Of a stretch of DNA of 24,766 nt, positions 20,016 through 24,766 are shown piece by piece. The DNA comes from Acrasis kona. Lineage: Eukaryota; Heterolobosea; Eutetramitea; Acrasida; Acrasidae. The translations under genes were made by a program, and so were the position numbers. The stretch spans positions 1 through 24,766 of the forward strand of contig JAOPGA020001756.1 in assembly GCA_026419775.2 (NCBI GenBank), in the 5' to 3' direction. Numbering within the stretch: the stretch's first letter is position 1; every line of letters starts with the position of its first letter. The notes beneath the pieces were generated by a model. It saw nothing but the letters and a program-made list of their open reading frames with translations. It ran no database searches and was not told the origin of the DNA.

Positions 20016-20434
20016 AGTAATTAGAAACTTTCAAGACTGGCTTTGAATTTCGATTGTTGATAATGTTGGTTTGTCGCATCGGTGTTGCAAAGCAATAACG
20101 AGTGAGTTCTTGTAATTATTAGTTAATAAAGGCGCTTAGTCCTGAAATCTTCCAGGGTTTGATTGCAGGTTATTGAAAATTACAGTGGATTTGGTTAGAA
20201 TCCTTGTATTATGGTTTTGAGATGCATAGTTTGTTGGTCTACTTTGGAATATTTTATATGTAGAGGTGTTTAAAAAGAACATACAACCGTGTATTTTAAT
20301 GAACTGTTCCTCTGTCATACGTAGTGCTGTTCCCTCCACACAGTTAGACATTTTTCTCAAGGGTGTGCATGTGTTACAAGTTGTGCTGTTGAATGTCTGC
20401 TTGAACATTTCCAACGACATGTCAACGTGAGTTG
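20016..20434. other. Non-coding stretch after the join
   Basis: No gene is supported. A minus-strand frame of about 104 codons (20136-20450) has no recognisable motif and overlaps one arm of the inverted repeat to its right. Confidence 0.4.
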
Positions 20435-20514
20435 GGGTGCTTGAATACACATTCCTTTTACAATGTTTTTAATCACAGCAGAAAAATACAGAAGGAATGT
20501 GTATTCAAGCACCC
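20435..20514. repeat. Perfect 23-bp inverted repeat, 34-bp spacer
   Basis: The arms are 20435-20457 (starting GGGTGCTTGAATACAC) and 20492-20514 (ending TATTCAAGCACCC) and are exact reverse complements over 23 bp. The 34-bp spacer contains no further obvious pairing. The structure ends 91 bp before the ATG of the F-box/LRR gene. It could be a short MITE, a transposon-end pair, a hairpin RNA or a regulatory cruciform. I see no tRNA or snRNA features in it. Confidence 0.75.
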
Positions 20515-20605
20515 ACTTAAAAAGTTGTACATAGACTTAAATTTAAGTAATTAAAGGACGTTAAAGTTTTTGTTTTACCAAAAAATTGACAATAGACTGT
20601 CATCA

Positions 20606-21742
20606 ATGAAGAGAAATAATGGAAATAAGTACCATACTGGTGGTACAAAGAGATACAAGAATGATGAGAAAAGTTTGGTGTTTGACTGTGAAGATATTCT
20701 ATTTCACATTGCATCTTTTATGTGCACAAGGAGTTGGATTGTATTATGTAGAACATGCAGGAATATTAGTAAATATAGTAGAAACCAGAGAGCGAATAAG
20801 CTGTACACTGTTCTAGAAAATGTCACGGATGAAGACATTACAATTGAAAGTTTTAGGGGAATATACAACCTTAACATTTACTATTGCGAACAAATAACCA
20901 ATGCAGCGTTTGTTCATTTGAAAGGGATACATACTCTTGACATATATGAATGCAATCGGATTACCGATGAAGCCTTTGTTCATTTGAAAGGGATACATAC
21001 TCTTTACATACGCTGTCGCAGACAAACAACTAATGCAGCGCTTGTTAATCTCAAAGGTATACATACTCTTAACATATCTGGACGCAATCAGATTACCGAT
21101 GAAGCCTTTGTTCATCTCAAAGGTATACATACTCTTGACGTGAGCTTTTGTGAACAAATAACCAATGCAGCGCTTGTTCATCTCAAAGGTATACATACTC
21201 TTCGCATATGCTGTTGCAAACAAATAACTAATGCAGCGCTTGTTCATCTCAAAGGAATACATACTCTTGACGTGAGCTTTTGTGAACAAATAACTAATGC
21301 AGCGTTTGTTCATCTCAAAGGTATACATACTCTTAACATATCTGGATGCAATCAGATTACCGATGAAGCCTTTGTTCATCTCAAAGGTATACATACTCTT
21401 CGCATGAGCCGTTGCAAACAAATAACTAATGCAGCGTTTGTTCATCTCAAAGGTATACATACTCTTAACATATCTGGACGCAATCAGATTACCGATGAAG
21501 CCTTTGTTCATCTCAAAGGTATACATACTCTTCGCATGAGATCATGCTTTCGGATTACCGATGAAGCATTTATTTATTTCAAAGGAATACATACTCTTGA
21601 CGTGAGCCATTGTGAACAAATAACTAATGCAGCGTTTGTTCATCTCAAAGGTATACATACTCTTAACATATCTGGATGCAATCAGATTACCGATGAAGCC
21701 TTTGTTCATCTCAAAGGTATAATTATACATCGATTATATTAA
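20606..21742 (+). CDS. F-box protein with 13 near-identical leucine-rich repeats
   Basis: Predicted substrate receptor of an SCF (SKP1-CUL1-F-box) ubiquitin ligase, 378 residues. The F-box lies at about residues 28-65 (EDILFHIASFMCTRSWIVLC). A short link follows, then 13 units of exactly 22 residues with the pattern [N/D]-I-S-x-C-x-Q-I-T-[N/D]-x-A-F-V-H-L-K-G-I-H-T-L, close to the Cys-containing LRR of FBXL proteins. Variation is concentrated at the first six positions of each unit, on and next to the predicted concave beta-strand, while the rest is nearly invariant. I chose ATG 20606, the first Met in frame; no intron is visible. The last unit ends abruptly in a short unrelated tail (HRLY). 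A strong inverted repeat lies just upstream and an LTR element downstream. Confidence 0.88.
   Translation: MKRNNGNKYHTGGTKRYKNDEKSLVFDCEDILFHIASFMCTRSWIVLCRTCRNISKYSRNQRANKLYTVLENVTDEDITIESFRGIYNLNIYYCEQITNAAFVHLKGIHTLDIYECNRITDEAFVHLKGIHTLYIRCRRQTTNAALVNLKGIHTLNISGRNQITDEAFVHLKGIHTLDVSFCEQITNAALVHLKGIHTLRICCCKQITNAALVHLKGIHTLDVSFCEQITNAAFVHLKGIHTLNISGCNQITDEAFVHLKGIHTLRMSRCKQITNAAFVHLKGIHTLNISGRNQITDEAFVHLKGIHTLRMRSCFRITDEAFIYFKGIHTLDVSHCEQITNAAFVHLKGIHTLNISGCNQITDEAFVHLKGIIIHRLY
20873..21730 (+). repeat. 66-bp tandem repeat encoding the LRRs
   Basis: Thirteen 66-bp units, many differing only at the few codons of the variable strand. The units fall into types: NISG-x-NQITDEAF, D-x-S-x-CEQITNAA and R-x-x-x-C-KQITNAA, arranged in recurring short series rather than at random, which implies duplication in blocks of two or three units. 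Because the unit is a multiple of three, long open frames also appear antisense; these are shadows. Confidence 0.9.
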
Positions 21743-22235
21743 ACCGTCCCTCTCACATATCTTTTCTAGCAAGTCGACCAAAGACTTTGTTGAACTTAAT
21801 GTATTGAATCAGAGCTTGACAATTTGTTTTTGCGTTGCGTAATGTATGACAACTGTGCCAACCTTTTTGAGTTTCAATTGGCCTTCTTCAAATGTCTTAT
21901 ATAGAGCTATTTTGGTAGTCATGTCGAACCGATATGCTCCGGAGGTATTTGAGAAAGTACATCTTTATCACAATCACTTTTGCTCCTCATTTTTTGTCTT
22001 CTGCTAATGGAGGTTTGTCTATGACCTCTAATAAAGAAATGTCCTTATCATTGGCTTCAAAATTTTTGATTGTCGCTCAAACTAATGTTTGTTACAAATG
22101 TGAATCTTACTTCTTTTTGGCCTTGTCAAACCATTTGTTTTGAGAGGGTGTTTGTTCCGGTATTTGGATTGCACGCCAAGGCATTGCCTTTCAAGTCGGC
22201 CAAGTATGTGTAGTCTCACGTCTTGTCCACATAGC
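21743..22235. other. Possible degraded gene remnants, minus strand
   Basis: No intact gene. On the minus strand several pieces look protein-like but lie in different frames: LCGQDVRLHILGRLERQ around 22180-22230, EANDKDISLLEVIDKPP around 22010-22055, and ALYKTFEEGQLKLKKVG around 21865-21915, the last vaguely like a Ran-binding-domain start. A GTAAG...TTAG pair near 22083-22111 could be a tiny intron. I cannot assemble a convincing model; it may be a decaying host gene cut by the neighbouring LTR element, or a real gene with very small exons. Confidence 0.3.
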
Positions 22236-23091
22236 TGAAATAAAGAATAATCGTATAGACACTAGTAAAACTAACACGTGGTTACACGATCAATTCTAAG
22301 ATATTTATTCCTAACATTATAGCATCCTTTTATACTGGCAAGTTCATACGAAGTTCTTCCGAACTATAATGCATCCTTCAATCTCCACATGTATCTTCCT
22401 TCGAACTCTTAATGGTTGATTCTAATTACAACACATTACAACACTCCACACGAAACAATGAGCAGGACACTTGTTCTTGACTGTTCCATAAACTTAACAT
22501 AATAACTAACACTAAACCTAGATTCGTCTAGGACGAAGACTGATTTGACTACGGCATAATCAGCAACTCCGTGATACCTCTAATATACTAATTCGTACTC
22601 TTATCAACGGTAAGATTAATGAGGCAGAGGGGCAAATCGAATCTGACAACGGCAGACTGACTACTTCCTCTGTTGAACCTAACTAACTACGGTAGTAGGA
22701 CGTAGGGATGGCTGACTACGGCAACACCACAACCCTCGTAACCTGCACTTACGATACAGGACATTGGGAAACCATATCGGAATAAAACCCAACGTGAAAG
22801 CTACTGCGGAGCTTATACAGCACTACGGGCATGTATACAATGGCTAAGCTACTACGGAGCTTGCTATACAGCACTACGGGCATGTATACAATGGTTAAGC
22901 TACTACGGAGCTTAATACAGCTACTACGGAGACTGTATATAATATCAAAGCTACTACGGAGCTTGTACAGCACTACGGGCATGTATATAATACTAGAGCT
23001 ACTACGGAGCCTAATACACTATGTCAAAAAGCTGCTACGGAGCTTAATATACAATTCTTTTAAAACAACGGTAACATGTTCACTATGTTCA
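22236..23091 (-). repeat. Probable 3' LTR of the Ty3/gypsy-type element
   Basis: The stretch begins TGAA and ends TTCA, the usual TG...CA inverted ends, and lies directly beyond the end of the integrase region of the minus-strand element. An AATAAA on the element's strand near 22298-22303 would fit a polyadenylation signal in the LTR. It contains the short tandem array described separately. The partner LTR is outside the window, so the boundaries are provisional and no age can be estimated. Confidence 0.5.
22798..23045. repeat. Imperfect ~50-bp tandem array with CTACGG cores
   Basis: The core GCTACTACGGAGC recurs about seven times (near 22800, 22848, 22899, 22920, 22950, 22998 and 23031), alternating with CACTACGGGCATGTATA. 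Related CTACGG words are scattered further left (22540-22730). The core resembles an imperfect palindrome. Its place inside the putative LTR suggests an enhancer-like or packaging-neutral repeat of U3. Confidence 0.75.
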
Positions 23092-24766
23092 CTTACTTCT
23101 TATGTACTTCCCCATTCGGCTTCGGTTATTATTTTTCTTTTTTTTATCACGCTGAACCCTACCCCCGGCGGAAGAAGTTGCAACAATTTCATTGGCAACT
23201 CTGTCTGAAACATTGCTAGGTACGTAAGATTCATCTCTTAAATTGTCTGTTCCTGTCTCATCCTTTTCCTTTTCTTCATTGACAACGTAATCAGCGTAAA
23301 CTGGTCTATTTAACAGTTTCTGGTTCTCTCCAAGTTTCGATCTCTTTAAGAAATTCGTTGGCACTTTAAGTCCTTTTTCATACTCACTTCGAATAAGGTA
23401 TTCTCCGTGAACTGGCGTCTTGTTGATTACTTCGTATGGACCTTCGTACTGGATCTCGTCTTTCTTTTTTGTTGGATTACGTAACATGACAATATCACCT
23501 GGCTCGTACGTATCTAGCTTCTTGTGGTAAACATCTTTCTCGAAATTCTGAACTCTCATTCTGTAGATTAATGCTGGCACATTTTCTTTGTGGACTTCCC
23601 AAAACTTCTCCATTTTCTCACGATCTGCTTGCATAGCTTTCTCGTCATCTTTCTCTGGTGATGCTAGGTTAAATGGACCACGTCCAAACATGAGTGAGAA
23701 TGGCGTTGCTAACATTTCGGAATGTACTCGGCTGTTCATTGCGAATTGACACATAGGTACTAGATCTTCCCAATGATCAATGTAATTCTTCTCCTGATAC
23801 GTCAGTTGAAGTTTCTTTAACAATGTACGGATGGTTTTGTTCTGAGCTTCTACCAATCCGTTGGCATGGTGGTTGTATGCGATTACTCTGTTGTGTTTTG
23901 TACCGGCTAACTCGCACACTTCTTTAACTGCTGAATTGATAAATTCGTTTCCATTATATGATTGCATCTGAAACCTCTTCCTTTGTCTTACCTAATAATG
24001 GTTTTAACCAAACAAATCTTGAAAACTTGTCGACCATGACTAATAAATTAGAATATCCTTTCAAACTTCCTCCAATATGCATGAGGTCAATGTGGATATG
24101 TTCACCTGGCATGCAAAACTGTGGTTCTTGTAACGGTGCGTAACCTATTCTCTGGTTGTTTACTTGCTGGCAGATAACACACTTCTTGACGTAATCTCCA
24201 CACTTCTTCTGTAAATGCTTGATACGAACAGATGGATGTGTAAGTCTAATGAAGTTAACCATTCCATTCACTCCCCAATGAGCTTGATGGGCTTCTTCTA
24301 TGATTTTTTCTTCTTTATCGCTTGATACAACTTCGTAAGACAGTTTGTTCAATCTGGACAGTAAATCTGGCAATACGTTGTCTTCTCCTTTGATGTGGTG
24401 CACTTCGAAACTAAACTCTGAAATAGTGGCAATCCAAGCTGCTAATATAGTGTTCTTCGAATTTGGTCCTTCCAATATTTTCATGATATCTGTTAACGCT
24501 CTGCTATCCGTATATAACTTGAAATGTCGTCCTAATAAATGGTGGCGATAATGGTTCATGTGGACTACTATGGATAACAACTCTTTCTTCGGGATGGTAT
24601 AAAGTTTCTCTGACTTGTTTAATACCCTTGAATGGAAACCTAGATAACGTTTCTCTCCATTTATCCTTTGATACAAAGCTCCTCCGATACCTGTCTCGCT
24701 TGCATCTGTTTCTAATTCCAATGTGACACCTGGTGCTGGATAATGTAGGAACGGAACGTTGTCTAT

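Larger units (their letters stand above)
22236..24766 (-). mobile_element. Ty3/gypsy-type LTR retroelement, 3' part, fossil
   Basis: Minus-strand pol region running off the right edge. Reading in element order: the end of reverse transcriptase/RNase H (TDASETGIGGALYQ, YTDSRAL, FSFEVHHIKGEDN), the H2C2 zinc-binding domain and start of integrase (HWGVNG...CVICQQVN), the catalytic core (HIDLMHIGGSLKGYSNLLVM and QSYNGNEFINSAV) and a basic C-terminal integrase tail, followed by the putative LTR. The order RNase H then integrase fits the Ty3/gypsy group rather than Ty1/copia. The visible coding part appears lightly broken (about one break), so the insertion is probably fairly young. No envelope-like gene is seen before the LTR. 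gag, protease and the 5' LTR lie outside. Confidence 0.85.

Noticed and set aside
20435-20514. The inverted repeat as a tRNA or other known RNA gene
   Set aside because: A single uninterrupted stem with no cloverleaf, anticodon arm or promoter boxes; no rRNA, tRNA or snRNA gene was recognised anywhere in the window.
20813-21730. Long antisense open frames with a repeating MYTFEMNK pattern across the LRR gene
   Set aside because: They are the complement of a 66-bp sense repeat; with unit length divisible by three an open antisense frame repeats automatically. The sense frame has an F-box and real LRR chemistry.
22798-23045. Repeat array as a CRISPR locus
   Set aside because: The units are degenerate, the spacing is irregular, there are no unique spacers, and the genome is eukaryotic; it lies in an LTR.

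Overview
The window is nuclear DNA from a unicellular, probably flagellated eukaryote. It is AT-rich and gene-dense. Genes carry spliceosomal introns of mostly 31-54 nt (GT...AG, often with a CTAAC- or TTAAC-like branch site), and all three standard stop codons are used. Three adjacent genes look ciliary or microtubule-related, and TTTAGGG-type telomere-like repeats occur near the left end. I cannot place the lineage from sequence alone.

Layout. Left flank (1-5.0 kb): unassigned DNA, a short telomere-like tract (588-646), a piggyBac-family transposase on the minus strand (710-2697), about 1 kb of apparently empty DNA holding a hairpin-forming inverted repeat, and an intronless BTB + seven-bladed WD40 gene (3770-5017). 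Core (5.1-20.0 kb), tightly packed: a small three-exon gene with a mitochondrial-type N-terminus (5095-5514); an ARM-repeat + PH-like protein (5570-8326, minus); a methionine synthase reductase cut off at an N (8988-10297); a large multi-exon ASH/MSP-type protein (14084 to 10299, minus) cut off at the same N; a kinesin-7 (14199-16191); a CFAP210-like doublet-microtubule inner protein (16452-17914); the spliceosomal core protein SmF with two tiny introns (17966-18343, minus); and a BRCA1-like RING + tandem-BRCT protein (18528-20011) whose RING finger is completed by splicing across a 35-nt intron. Right flank (20.0-24.8 kb): a perfect 23-bp inverted repeat, an intronless F-box protein with 13 nearly identical 22-residue leucine-rich repeats (20606-21742), degraded DNA, then the 3' part of a Ty3/gypsy-type LTR element on the minus strand that runs off the window.

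How it fits together. The core holds conserved single-copy-type eukaryotic genes in divergent or convergent pairs with 50-185 bp between them. ASH protein, kinesin-7 and CFAP210 form a run of microtubule/cilium genes. The flanks differ in character: mobile elements sit beside intronless genes for ubiquitin-ligase substrate receptors (BTB-WD40, a CUL3-type design; F-box-LRR, an SCF-type design) whose repeats look recently homogenised, and each receptor gene has a strong inverted repeat just upstream of its start. Ambiguous bases at 10298 and 20012-20015 coincide with abrupt gene truncations and probably mark contig joins or gaps, so gene order across them should not be trusted.
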